Origin: Salinisphaera sp. Q1T1-3
Lineage (GTDB): Bacteria > Pseudomonadota > Gammaproteobacteria > Nevskiales > Salinisphaeraceae
Direction: 5' to 3'
DNA: 64,000 nucleotides
Assembly (NCBI RefSeq): GCF_003602005.1
Contig: NZ_QZWD01000019.1
Coordinates: 1 to 64,000, forward strand
Part shown: positions 55,398 through 63,758 of the stretch, piece by piece
Position numbering within the stretch: the first letter of the stretch is position 1
How the letters are laid out: every line of letters starts with the position of its first letter
Program-made: the position numbers and the translations under genes
The notes under the pieces: model-generated
What the model was told of the DNA's origin: nothing
What the model saw: the letters and a program-made list of their open reading frames with translations, nothing else
Database searches by the model: none

Positions 55398-55817
55398 CTA
55401 TCGCTTGTTCCCCCGGGGCGTATCCGGCCCGGCCGCCTGTGGGACGTCGGCGGCGATTGCCTCGTAGTCGCCGGCCTCGGCGATACAGATATGGGCCGTC
55501 GTCATCAGCCCGGTCGAATCGTCGAGTGCTCCGGGGGCAACGCCGATATATGACGCCTCCTGTTTGTCGAAGAACAGGCTCGATCCGCAGTCCGTACAGA
55601 AACCGCGGCTTGCAGCCGCCGACGCATGCCACCAGCGCAATGTATCGCCAGTGATGGATATGTCATGCCGCGGCACGCGCAATGCGCCCCAGAGATACCC
55701 GGACCAGCGCCGGCAGGTCTCGCAGTGGCAGGCGATCACGTCAACCGGCGCGTCCGACAGCGTGAATCGCACGGCGCCGCAGGCACAGCTACCGACACGC
55801 CTGCATGAAGCACTCAT
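55398..55817 (-). CDS. GFA-family zinc protein, copy 1
   Basis: 139 aa, related to glutathione-dependent formaldehyde-activating enzyme (Gfa) fold (CENP-V/GFA). Zinc cysteines: GSCACGAVRF, HCETCRRWSG and FCTDCGSSLFF. The C-terminus continues AEAGDYEAIAADVP, as in complete family members. Its ATG overlaps the LysE-type gene stop by 4 nt. A paralogue lies at 56755, across the exporter gene and a repeat. No glutathione enzyme is nearby, so the substrate is open. Confidence 0.85.
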   Translation of the reverse strand: MSASCRRVGSCACGAVRFTLSDAPVDVIACHCETCRRWSGYLWGALRVPRHDISITGDTLRWWHASAAASRGFCTDCGSSLFFDKQEASYIGVAPGALDDSTGLMTTAHICIAEAGDYEAIAADVPQAAGPDTPRGNKR

Positions 55818-56455
55818 CGCTGGGCCAGCGCCAGCTTCGCGCCGAGGCCGATGAACACCGCGCCCACGCCACGCTCGGCCCAGGCCGAAAGCCCCCGTCG
55901 TCGCCGAAATGCCCCGGCCAGCCGCGCACCGACCACGATCAGCAACGGCTCGAACAGGGCCGCGATCCCGATCAGCAACACACCGTGCAAGGCGAGTTGA
56001 GCAGCCACCGGCCCCGCGCCGGGCACCACGAACTGCGGAATGAAGGCCAGAAAGAACAGCGCGACCTTGGGGTTGAGCAGGTCGATGAGAATCCCCTGGC
56101 GATAGGCCATCCACCGGCTCGGCGCCGCGGCCGCCAGCGGCGTCGCCTGGTCGGGGGCGTGCCCGGCATGACGTAACGCCTGGATGCCCAGCCAGACCAG
56201 ATAGGCTGCCCCGACCCACTTGATGAGCGCGAAGGCCGTGGCCGAGCGCGCCAGGATTGCCGCCAGCCCCAACGCAGTCGCCGCGATATGCACGAGCGCC
56301 CCGGTCCAGATGCCGAACATCGCGGCAAACCCATGACCCCGACCGTGACGCGCGGTCTGGGTTGCGATGAACAGATAGTCCGGCCCCGGTGCCAGTTCGA
56401 GCGCGATACCGGCCGCGAAGAAGCCCAGCCAGTGGGCAAGCGAATAATCGAACAT
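55814..56455 (-). CDS. LysE/RhtB-family exporter
   Basis: 213 aa with six hydrophobic helices. The start FDYSLAHWLGFFAAGIALELAPGPDYLFIATQTARHG and the GxGFAAMFGIWTG segment identify the LysE/RhtB family of amino-acid exporters. ATG 56455 begins the first helix. It overlaps the GFA copy 1 gene by 4 nt, so the pair is an operon. Family B copy 4 lies about 120 nt upstream. Confidence 0.88.
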   Translation of the reverse strand: MFDYSLAHWLGFFAAGIALELAPGPDYLFIATQTARHGRGHGFAAMFGIWTGALVHIAATALGLAAILARSATAFALIKWVGAAYLVWLGIQALRHAGHAPDQATPLAAAAPSRWMAYRQGILIDLLNPKVALFFLAFIPQFVVPGAGPVAAQLALHGVLLIGIAALFEPLLIVVGARLAGAFRRRRGLSAWAERGVGAVFIGLGAKLALAQR

Positions 56456-56577
56456 CGAAGGCGCTCCGAAACGCTGGCGATCCGCAAGATGATCGCACGG
56501 GCGGCGCGGCGCTTCAGCCGGCCGGCCCGTGCGGCGCGTCGCCGTCAAGGGTCTCGACGTCCACGGGCATCCGATAA

Positions 56578-56761
56578 TATTAATCCGGCACCAAAACAGC
56601 TGACGACGTCAGCTGTTTTCAACGCCATCGAAAAATAAATGCCGGCACCTGTCCGTCTCTTTATTTTCAATGGCTTCACGGCCGTTGGCCGTGGCGCGCG
56701 TGCCGTCGCACACGCGCGTTATCAACCCGAAAAATCATCTATTTTTAGGCCGGGTTAATAA
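56578..56761 (-). repeat. Family B repeat, copy 4 (inverted)
   Basis: Same element as copies 1-3 in the opposite direction: ATTAATCCGGCACC at the left and GCCGGGTTAATAA at the right, with ACAGCTGAC/GTCAGCTGT, the A/T-rich arm, CACGGCC/GGCCGTG and the GCGCG stem. The right end overlaps the last codons of the GFA copy 2 gene and provides its stop. Confidence 0.9.
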
Positions 56762-57138
56762 GCCCCGGCCTCGGCACAGAAGATATGTCGGGCCGTGGCC
56801 CGGCCGAGCGGCCCGTCGAAGGCGCCGGCCCTGATTTCCAGCCCGGCGTCGTGATCGGCATCGAAGAACAGACTCGCCCCGCAGACCTGACAGAAACCTC
56901 GACACGCCCGCGCCGGAGAACGCCACCACGACAGCGTCTCGTCGGCTAGCCACTCGATATCGTCACGGGCGTGCCGCACCGCGCCCCAGACATAACCGGA
57001 CCAGCGCCGACAGGTCAGGCAATGACAGACACCGACCGCCTCCAGCGGCCCGTGCGCGATGAAACGCACGCCGCCGCAGGCGCAGCAGCCTCCGGCATGA
57101 CCGGCACGATGAACCGTCTCGGGATGCCGATCCCCCAT
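56755..57138 (-). CDS. GFA-family zinc protein, copy 2, truncated by a repeat
   Basis: 127 aa paralogue of the protein at 55398. Zinc cysteines are kept: GGCCACGGVRF, CHCLTCRRWSG, FCQVCGASLFF. The chain stops at HIFCAEAGAY, about 20 residues short of copy 1; the Tyr codon and TAA stop lie inside family B copy 4. Whether the shortened protein works is unknown, though all metal ligands remain. It starts 3 nt after the HhH-GPD gene stop on the same strand. Confidence 0.8.
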   Translation of the reverse strand: MGDRHPETVHRAGHAGGCCACGGVRFIAHGPLEAVGVCHCLTCRRWSGYVWGAVRHARDDIEWLADETLSWWRSPARACRGFCQVCGASLFFDADHDAGLEIRAGAFDGPLGRATARHIFCAEAGAY

Positions 57139-57141
57139 GCG

Positions 57142-57780
57142 TCAATTCACCCGGTACCGGGATGTCGCACCGGACAGCTTAACCCTGACGAGCGCGGCGA
57201 TCAGACGCGGGAAATCGGCTCGGCCGACCAGCCGGGCGAGCCTGGCGGCATCAGTGGGCAGCCCCAATGTCTCGGCCATCGACAGGCTGGCCCGGTCCGC
57301 AAAGGGATAGCACTCGGGCCAGACCGCCTGGACCTCGCGCAAGAAAATTGCCGCCCCTGTATCGCCGATACCCTTGAAGCGTTTCAGCGCCCGAAGCGCG
57401 ACAGCAGTATCGCCGTCGGCCTCGACGCGGAGCCGGCGCAGATCGCCGTCGTAGGCATCCATCAGATAATCGTTGAAGGCTACCATCTCGGTCGCGGTCT
57501 TCTCATCGACCCGTGAGTAGCCGGCGGCGTCGAATACATCGACGCGCGCCTGCCAGGTACTGGCCGCCAGTTTTTCCGGTGTCGTCCAGCCCGCCTCGCC
57601 CATGGCACGGGCAGCCCGCATGGCGATGTCGGCCTGCACCGGCGCGCTCGTCAGCAGCGCCAGACACAGCAGACGAAACAAAGGCGCTGGCGTGTTGCGC
57701 GCAATATCCACACCGAGTTCGTCGGCAAACGTACGGCCGTGGTCGTCCAGAAGCGCCGCAATGGCCTCGGTGGTTTTCAT
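57142..57780 (-). CDS. HhH-GPD family DNA glycosylase/endonuclease III-like protein
   Basis: 212 aa. The helix-hairpin-helix LKRFKGIGDTGAAIFLREVQ and the following WPECYPFADRAS, where the aspartate corresponds to the catalytic residue of endonuclease III-type enzymes, are clear. No iron-sulfur cysteine cluster is at the C-terminus, so it is not classical Nth. Related small proteins are annotated as endonucleases in actinobacteria and proteobacteria. It probably excises damaged bases; lesion specificity unknown. GFA copy 2 follows in an operon. Confidence 0.8.
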   Translation of the reverse strand: MKTTEAIAALLDDHGRTFADELGVDIARNTPAPLFRLLCLALLTSAPVQADIAMRAARAMGEAGWTTPEKLAASTWQARVDVFDAAGYSRVDEKTATEMVAFNDYLMDAYDGDLRRLRVEADGDTAVALRALKRFKGIGDTGAAIFLREVQAVWPECYPFADRASLSMAETLGLPTDAARLARLVGRADFPRLIAALVRVKLSGATSRYRVN

Positions 57781-57890
57781 GGCGTTTCGTATCCGATCAA
57801 CGGCAGGGCCAGGCGACTACTTTGCCTGGAAACGCGACGTGTGCGCCGGCCTACCCCGGCAATAACGCCCGGCGGATGCGCCCGCGCTGC

Positions 57891-58352
57891 TCACGGATAA
57901 TCGATCGTGAAATTCGCCAGACCGCGCACCCGGCCGGCCGTGACCGTCGCCCGGGTCTGATAGTAGCGTGCCGAAAACGAAAACCGCAGGCGTCGTTCGC
58001 CAAGCGGCAGCGCGCGGGTATCGATATCGCGACCGGGCGGCGCGGGCTGGCCCCTGTCGTCCAGGATCTGGATACCGACGCCGGCCGCGGCATCGTCGCC
58101 GGCACGATTGGCCAGGACACCGCGCGCCGATAGCGACTCGGCGGGTTCGTAGTCAAGCACAAGCGCAACGGCATCCCGTGCGTCGGCCGCGCCATTGCAG
58201 GCCAGGCGAATCGCAAACGCCTGCTGCCCGCGCACGCTGCCCACCCCGTTGAATCCGGCAACCGATCCGGCAACCGATAGGGTCGCGTCGCGCCCTGAAA
58301 ACATGGGCCTACCCGCCCCGAAACGCGATCGCTCGCTTCGGTCCAGGCCCAA
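57891..58352 (-). pseudogene. Orphan fimbrial-type subunit, C-terminal part only
   Basis: The last 115 residues are a type 1 fimbrial-subunit fold: FNGVGSVRGQQAFAIRLACNG, VGIQILDDRGQPAPP, and the classic end LRFSFSARYYQT ... GLANFTIDYP. There is no signal peptide and no N-terminal cysteine strand; the first residues (MGLDRSERSRFGAG) are not pilin-like. No usher or chaperone gene is nearby. A TTG start at 58352 abuts the upstream regulator stop. It is most likely a truncated leftover of a fimbrial gene. Confidence 0.65.
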
Positions 58353-58901
58353 TCAATACACCACATTGCGTACGAATCTCACGGTCTCGTCGCGTGTATT
58401 GGTGAATTGATACGGATGGTTGCTGGCAAAGACATGGAAATCGCCGGCCTCGATGGTCGTGCACGTCTCGCCCACCGTTATGGTGAGGCTGCCCGCGATA
58501 ACCACCACCATGTTCGTCCAGCCATCCGGGTCGGCTTCGGCTGTGTAAATGTCGCCCGGCCCAAGTGACCAGTCCCAGAGCTCGACTTCGGTCCGTACGC
58601 CCTTGCTGGCCAGCAGACGCCCGCGACTGTCCGCGACTGCACCGGTCCACGCGATTTCGTCGATATGCGCCGAATCGGCGGTATCGGGCGGCGCGATGAA
58701 CGCATACAGAACAACGCCCAGAGCTTCGCCGAGCCGGTCCAGGGTGTTGAGGCTGACGTTCACATCCCCTTTCTCGAGATTGACGATCATCCGACGGCTC
58801 ACGCCGGAGGCCGTGGCCAGCGCGGTCTGGCTCAGCCCCGCCTCGACACGCAACCGCCGGAGATTCTCGGCCACGTGGACCAGTGTCTTTTGATGCGTCA
58901 T
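58353..58901 (-). CDS. XRE-family regulator with cupin domain
   Basis: 182 aa: an N-terminal helix-turn-helix (LRRLRVEAGLSQTALATASGVSRRMIVNLEKG) and a C-terminal cupin (WTNMVVVIAGSLTITVG, EAGDFHVFASNHPYQFTN). Such proteins sense a small ligand and regulate a neighbouring operon. ATG 58901 (MTHQKTLVHVAEN) is chosen. It is divergent from the RhtA-like exporter at 59127, its likely target. Confidence 0.88.
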   Translation of the reverse strand: MTHQKTLVHVAENLRRLRVEAGLSQTALATASGVSRRMIVNLEKGDVNVSLNTLDRLGEALGVVLYAFIAPPDTADSAHIDEIAWTGAVADSRGRLLASKGVRTEVELWDWSLGPGDIYTAEADPDGWTNMVVVIAGSLTITVGETCTTIEAGDFHVFASNHPYQFTNTRDETVRFVRNVVY

Positions 58902-59126
58902 GCCTGGGTCTGTCTTGAATCGTCGCAATGGCCGCCGAACCATGGCGCGCCCGGACGGCGGCCACAACCGGCAGCCTGCGACGATCGCCGCAGCAGCGCA
59001 ACGCGGCCTGCCCACACCGACGACAGAACGCGCCACTGCGCACTATATTGCACAACCTGACTTTCTGCTGCATCCTGTGCGGCCTTCGCACGGCCCTGCC
59101 GTCGTTCGAGCCAGCCGGGAGTGTTC

Positions 59127-60029
59127 ATGTCTCGATCTCGCCACCCGCTTTTGGCGCGCCTCTGGCCGGTCGGGCTGCTGTTGATCGCGATGAGCGCGAT
59201 CCAGAGCGGCGCCTCGCTCGCCCACAGCGCGTTTCCGATCGCCGGCGCCGCCGGAATCACATCACTGCGACTGATCCTTGCCGCGGTGCTTCTGATCGCG
59301 ATCTTCCGCCCCTGGCGTCGGCGTATTGCACCCGGGGCCTGGCCCGCTATCTTGGTCTACGGCGTCGCCCTCGGCGTGATGAACTTTCTGTTCTATCAGG
59401 CACTGGCTCGCATCCCGCTCGGCATCGCCGTGGCCTTCGAATTCACCGGGCCGCTGTCGGTCGCCCTGATTGCATCCCGGCGCGTACTGGATCTTTTGTG
59501 GGTGCTGATCGCCGTCGCCGGTCTCGCCGTGCTGCTGTGGCCGGAACCGGGCCTCGGCCATGCGCTCGATCCACTCGGTATCGTCTGTGCGCTCGGCGCC
59601 GGGGCCTGTTGGGCGCTTTATATCCTGTTCGGCCAGAAGGCCGGCCAGATCAACGGCATGCAGAGCGCAGTCCTGGGCGTGAGTATCGCGGCCATTCTCG
59701 TCGCGCCGGTCGGCGCCTGGCATGCCGGGTCGATCCTGCTCGATCCGACCGTGCTCGCACTGGGGGCCGGTGTGGCGGTGTTGTCCACGGCGCTACCTTA
59801 TACCCTGGAGATGATCGCGATGCCGCGTCTGCCGACGGCGACGTTCGGCACCCTGATGAGTCTCGAGCCGGCGTTCGGTGCGCTGTCGGGTCTGATCTTT
59901 CTCGGCCAGTCACTCGGCACCGCTCAATGGTTGGCCATCGGCGCGGTGATGGCCGCCTCGATGGGCACGACACTGACGCCGGGCGGCGTCGACGAAGACG
60001 AAGCGCACGAGGCACCACGGCCTGACTGA
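59127..60029 (+). CDS. EamA/RhtA-like amino-acid exporter
   Basis: 300 aa, ten hydrophobic helices in two EamA halves. The sequence IPLGIAVAFEFTGPLSVAL and EMIAMPRLPTATFGTLMSLEPAFGAL are hallmarks of RhtA, the threonine/homoserine exporter. ATG 59127 follows GGGAGTG; a GTG two codons earlier is possible. The regulator at 58353 is divergent. Confidence 0.87.
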   Translation: MSRSRHPLLARLWPVGLLLIAMSAIQSGASLAHSAFPIAGAAGITSLRLILAAVLLIAIFRPWRRRIAPGAWPAILVYGVALGVMNFLFYQALARIPLGIAVAFEFTGPLSVALIASRRVLDLLWVLIAVAGLAVLLWPEPGLGHALDPLGIVCALGAGACWALYILFGQKAGQINGMQSAVLGVSIAAILVAPVGAWHAGSILLDPTVLALGAGVAVLSTALPYTLEMIAMPRLPTATFGTLMSLEPAFGALSGLIFLGQSLGTAQWLAIGAVMAASMGTTLTPGGVDEDEAHEAPRPD

Positions 60030-60108
60030 ACGGCGCCATAACGGGCCATGATGGGCGATAACGTGCGTCTTGCTAGACTCGCGATCCGCCCATGATTGGC
60101 CGTTGTGT

Positions 60109-61464
60109 ATGAAACCTGCTCATCTGGCGAACGCGTTGTTCGTCCTGGCTCTGGTCTTTCTCGTTTTCTCCGGCGGGATCGCCGTCTCGTTGTTCAAGGT
60201 CTGGCCCTACCCGATCTTCGCGAATGCCTATCAGGCAGCGCAGTCGGAACTGGCCCAGTCGCGAACCGCCGCCTCGCCGTTGAAGACCGATCTCTGGCGC
60301 AGCGCCCGCTTTTCGGCACGCGGCACGACCGTCGCCGATACCGCCAAGATGCAGCCGGGTTACACGCTCTATACCTCGGGCGATGCCAGTGTGGCGCGAT
60401 TGATCGATGCGCAGGGTCATGTCTTGCACAAATGGCAACGGCCGTTCAGCCAGATCTGGGACGACAGCGCAGCGGTCAAGAATCCCCAGGCCGACGATTT
60501 CATCTATATGCGACGTGCCCGGCTCCTGCCGAACGGGCATCTGCTGGCGGTCTATATCTCGGCCAACGATACGCCCTGGGGCTACGGGCTCGTCGAGCTG
60601 GATGCCGACTCGAACGTCGTCTGGAAATACCTGAGCCAGGTGCATCACGACCTGGATCTGACCAACGACGGTCGCATCGTCACCCTCACGCACGCCTTCA
60701 ACGACAAGCCGCTGGCCGGCTTCGACTTCGTGCCCACGCCCTATCTCGAGGATTTTCTGGTGACGCTGTCGCCCGACGGCAAGGAGCTGTCGAAGGTTTC
60801 GATCACGAAGATGCTCGCACAGTCGCCCTATGCCACTGTGCTGCGACGCGCCATGCCGTGGTTCGCAAACTTCGACGCCCTGCACGTGAACACGGTGGAC
60901 TGGCTGTCAGCAGCCGATGCCAAGGCACTCGGATTCGGCAAGGCCGGCGATGTGTTGCTGATGTTGCGCAACATCAATCTGCTGATCCTGGTGGATCCGG
61001 ACACCAAACGCATCGTCTGGGGCACACGCGGCGACTGGCTTGATCCGCACGATCCGCAGGTGCTGGCCAACGGCCATATCCTGATCTTCGACAATCTCGG
61101 CGAGATGGCACCGAACAATCCGTCGCGCGTCTACGAGTTCGACCCGAAGGACGATCGGATCACGTGGTCCTACACCGGGCCGGCCAAGGCCCCGCTGGCC
61201 AGCCCGATCCGCTCGACGGCAGAGCGTCTGGCCAACGGCAACACGCTGATTACCGAATCCGACGGCGGGCGGCTGCTGGAGGTCACACCGGACAAAGCGC
61301 TGGTCTGGGAATACATCAACCCGATACGGGCCGGCAAGAATGATCACATGATCCCGGTCGTCTCCGGGGCGCGCCGCATCGATCCGGCGACGCTGGATCC
61401 GGCGTTTCGGGCCACGCTGAGCGCGGCGGAGGACAAGGCCCGACAGAGCAAGGCGCCACAATGA
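60109..61464 (+). CDS. Arylsulfotransferase (ASST)-like membrane-anchored protein
   Basis: 451 aa. One N-terminal membrane helix (ALFVLALVFLVFSGGIAV) is followed by a large soluble beta-propeller-like part with repeats of the kind YTLYTSGDASVARLID, GYGLVELDADSNVVWKY and ADAKALGF. Repeated Trp-containing blade motifs (HKW, VVWKY, RIVWGTRGDW, ITWSYTGP, LVWEYINP) fit the ASST/arylsulfotransferase family, which faces the periplasm. Catalytic histidines cannot be assigned with certainty. Its stop overlaps the next start by ATGA. Confidence 0.75.
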   Translation: MKPAHLANALFVLALVFLVFSGGIAVSLFKVWPYPIFANAYQAAQSELAQSRTAASPLKTDLWRSARFSARGTTVADTAKMQPGYTLYTSGDASVARLIDAQGHVLHKWQRPFSQIWDDSAAVKNPQADDFIYMRRARLLPNGHLLAVYISANDTPWGYGLVELDADSNVVWKYLSQVHHDLDLTNDGRIVTLTHAFNDKPLAGFDFVPTPYLEDFLVTLSPDGKELSKVSITKMLAQSPYATVLRRAMPWFANFDALHVNTVDWLSAADAKALGFGKAGDVLLMLRNINLLILVDPDTKRIVWGTRGDWLDPHDPQVLANGHILIFDNLGEMAPNNPSRVYEFDPKDDRITWSYTGPAKAPLASPIRSTAERLANGNTLITESDGGRLLEVTPDKALVWEYINPIRAGKNDHMIPVVSGARRIDPATLDPAFRATLSAAEDKARQSKAPQ

Positions 61465-62010
61465 CAGCGTTGCTGCTCATCGATTTCCAGCAGGCGCTGG
61501 CCTGGCGTCACGACGGGCAGCGCAACAACGCGCATGCGAAAAACGCATGCGCAGCGCCTGCTCGCGCCATGGCGTCTTCGCGGCCATCTTGTCGTGCACG
61601 TCCAGCACGACTCGGCAACAGCCGGTTCACCGTTGGCGCCCGGGAGCGCGGGACACAACCGGCAAGCCGGCTTCGAACCGCGTGACGACGAATGGCACGT
61701 CACCAAGCAGATCAACAGTGCGTTCATCGGAACCGCACTCGATGAAAGACTGCGCGCGGCCGGCGTCAGCGATCTGGTCGTCGCCGGCCTGACGACCGAT
61801 CATTGCGTCTCGACGAGCGTGCGGATGGCGGGCAATCTCGGCTATCGCGTCCGGCTGGCCGGCGACGCGACCGCGATGTTCGACCGCCGCGCACCGGACG
61901 GCCAAACGATCACGGCGGACGTGCGCCAGGCCGCACATCTGGCAAGTCCGCACGACGAGTTCTGCACAGTCTGCCCCACGACTGCCCTGCTGGCGCAGGA
62001 AAGCGCCTGA
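61461..62010 (+). pseudogene. Isochorismatase-family hydrolase broken by a frameshift
   Basis: The gene begins MTALLLIDFQQALAWRHDGQRNN in one frame and continues QRLLAPWRLRGHLVVHVQHDS in the next. The break lies in the run AAAAA near 61538-61542; removing one A would join them into an unbroken protein of about 182 aa. The catalytic triad is otherwise intact: Asp in LLIDFQQ, Lys in VTKQINSAFIG and Cys in TTDHCVSTSV. Either a real frameshift or a sequencing error in a homopolymer. ATG overlaps the upstream stop by 4 nt. Confidence 0.8.
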
Positions 62011-62038
62011 GCGCGGCCAGCCTGTCGTCGCGCCGCGC

Positions 62039-62530
62039 TCAAGCGCGTGCGAAAGCAGCCAGCGCCTCGCCCTCGAGGCGATAACCGATCCACTCCGACT
62101 GCGGTTTCGCGCCGATCGATTCATAGAATCCGATCGCCGGCGTGTTCCAGTCCAGCACGTTCCACTCGAAGCGTCCGTAGCCATTGGCCACGGCCATGCC
62201 GGCCAGATGCTTGAGTAATAGAAGCCCGATGCCCGCCCCGCGCGCGGCCGGCGTCACGTAGAGATCCTCCAGAAAGATCCCGTGTCGCCCGAGCCAGGTC
62301 GAGAAACTCAGAAAATAGACCGCAAAGCCCTGCGGTCCATCGGCGTCTTCGGCGATCAGGGCATGGACGTTCGCATCGGAACCGAACAGCCGTGCCTCGA
62401 TATCCGATTCTGTCGCCACGACTTCGTGCTCGGCGGCCTCGTAGATCGCCAGTTCCCGGATAAAGGACAGGATCGTCGGCGCATCATCCGAACGGGCCGC
62501 ACGGACGGTGGCATGGGCATCAACATTCAT
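62039..62530 (-). CDS. GNAT acetyltransferase, diamine/SSAT-like
   Basis: 163 aa. Features RAARSDDAPTILSFIRELA, FLEDLYVTPAARGAGIGLLLL and WNVLDWNTPAIGFYESIGA are those of the spermidine/diamine acetyltransferase subgroup. It would acetylate a small amine with acetyl-CoA. ATG 62530 (MNVDAHATVRAA) is chosen over an upstream ATG at 62611. It converges on the broken isochorismatase gene. Confidence 0.85.
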   Translation of the reverse strand: MNVDAHATVRAARSDDAPTILSFIRELAIYEAAEHEVVATESDIEARLFGSDANVHALIAEDADGPQGFAVYFLSFSTWLGRHGIFLEDLYVTPAARGAGIGLLLLKHLAGMAVANGYGRFEWNVLDWNTPAIGFYESIGAKPQSEWIGYRLEGEALAAFARA

Positions 62531-62641
62531 CGGGCAGCCATGTCGGTCGAGAGAGGCTGCAAGCCTAGCCAATCGCCGATCGCGATGCGAGCACATCGAT
62601 ACTGTCGACAAATGTAACGGCCCGAAGTTTGCTTACGCTAG

Positions 62642-62934
62642 GGCCTGTTGATGTTTCGTGCGAGTCCGCGCCAAGCGCTGTTCTGCGGCAAGACGAGGCG
62701 TAGCAGGCATAGCGTGTCATTCTGCGCCAGCCTGCTAGAACGCTGTATTGCCGTCGTGTTTTTGATTTTGGGGCGCTTGTCCCTTTGGGTTGGGCCGCCC
62801 ATGAAAAATCGACGATGGGCGCCCGGCGGCGTTGCGAGTCTGGATCGTGGCACGCCACGATCGGCGACTCGCGCCTTGCAGGACACACTGCGGTCTCTCG
62901 ACGAAAAGGCGCTCGCACGAAACATCAACAGACC
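62642..62934. mobile_element. Family A MITE-like element, complete copy
   Basis: 293 bp with terminal inverted repeats GGCCTGTTGATGTTTCGTG and its complement (22 of 23 positions), flanked by CTAG at 62638-62641 and 62935-62938. It encodes nothing recognisable. The CTAG flanks equal the YTAR target duplication used by IS5-type elements, so it looks like a non-autonomous IS5-like MITE. The transposase source is not in this window. Confidence 0.85.
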
Positions 62935-63078
62935 CTAGAATCAGATACGTCATCACCTAACACCCTGAGATCCATCCTGTTTATCACGACTGGTTTCTAT
63001 TGATCCCGTTAACGACCTAACGGTCGTACACATGAATCCGAGGCACGAGGGCGCATCTTTTCATGAGGGTTATCGATC

Positions 63079-63693
63079 ATGCAGTTCAAGGAACGACTGT
63101 TACTGGAAAATCGGGCCTGGTCTGAAACCATGTCCGACCGCGACCCCGAATTCTTCAGCCGGCTGCGAAACGGCCAGTCGCCCGAGGCGTTCTGGCTCGG
63201 CTGCTCGGATTCGCGCGTCCCCGCCGAACAGCTCAGCAACGCCTCCCCGGGCGATCTGTTCGTGCATCGCAACGTGGCCAATGTGGCCGCGATCGCGGAC
63301 GACGGTTTCATGAGCGCGCTCGAATACGCGATTGGCGTGCTGGAAGTCCGCTATCTGATCGTCTGCGGACACGAAGGCTGCGGCGGCATCGGCGCGGCGT
63401 GCAGCGGTCAACCGACGGGCATGCCCCATGTTGATGCCCATTTGTCGGGCGTGACCGACATGTGTCGTGGCCATGCCGGGCCGGACGTCGACACCGCCGC
63501 CCCCGCACACGTCAATGCGATGGTCCACCACAACGTCGCCCGTCAGGCCGCGGCCCTCGCGGAACTGGCGCTGGTGCGCGAGGCCCGTGTGAAGCCGACG
63601 GTCCTCGGGCTGGTCTACGCCATCGATCGCGGCACGCTCGAATGCATCTGTGAACACAAGCCACATGACGGGCCGCTCTCGCGTGTCGCCTGA
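63079..63693 (+). CDS. Beta-carbonic anhydrase
   Basis: 204 aa zinc enzyme interconverting CO2 and bicarbonate. Zinc ligands and the activating aspartate match E. coli Can numbering: C42 and D44 in GCSDSRV, H98 and C101 in CGHEGCGG. The start [18 protein letters not shown] is typical. It is followed by a SulP transporter gene with a palindrome between, an arrangement known from bicarbonate-uptake pairs. Confidence 0.95.
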   Translation: MQFKERLLLENRAWSETMSDRDPEFFSRLRNGQSPEAFWLGCSDSRVPAEQLSNASPGDLFVHRNVANVAAIADDGFMSALEYAIGVLEVRYLIVCGHEGCGGIGAACSGQPTGMPHVDAHLSGVTDMCRGHAGPDVDTAAPAHVNAMVHHNVARQAAALAELALVREARVKPTVLGLVYAIDRGTLECICEHKPHDGPLSRVA

Positions 63694-63722
63694 CTCCTTT
63701 TCTCTGTGCTCCGCATTCTGCC

Positions 63723-63742
63723 ATGACGGCCTCGGCCGTCAT
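63723..63742. other. Perfect hairpin between the carbonic anhydrase and SulP genes
   Basis: ATGACGGCC/GGCCGTCAT with a two-base loop (TC), no T-run. It could be an attenuator or an operator for both genes. Confidence 0.5.
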
Positions 63743-63758
63743 CGCGAGGTTCTGCATC

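Noticed and set aside
58249-58280. Direct repeat CCGGCAACCGAT twice in the fimbrial fragment
   Set aside because: Two copies only, inside a decayed gene; likely simple slippage.
61534-61546. Programmed ribosomal frameshift in the isochorismatase gene
   Set aside because: Joining the frames needs a +1 shift and the run is only five A residues; no slippery heptamer of the usual -1 type and no clear stimulatory structure.
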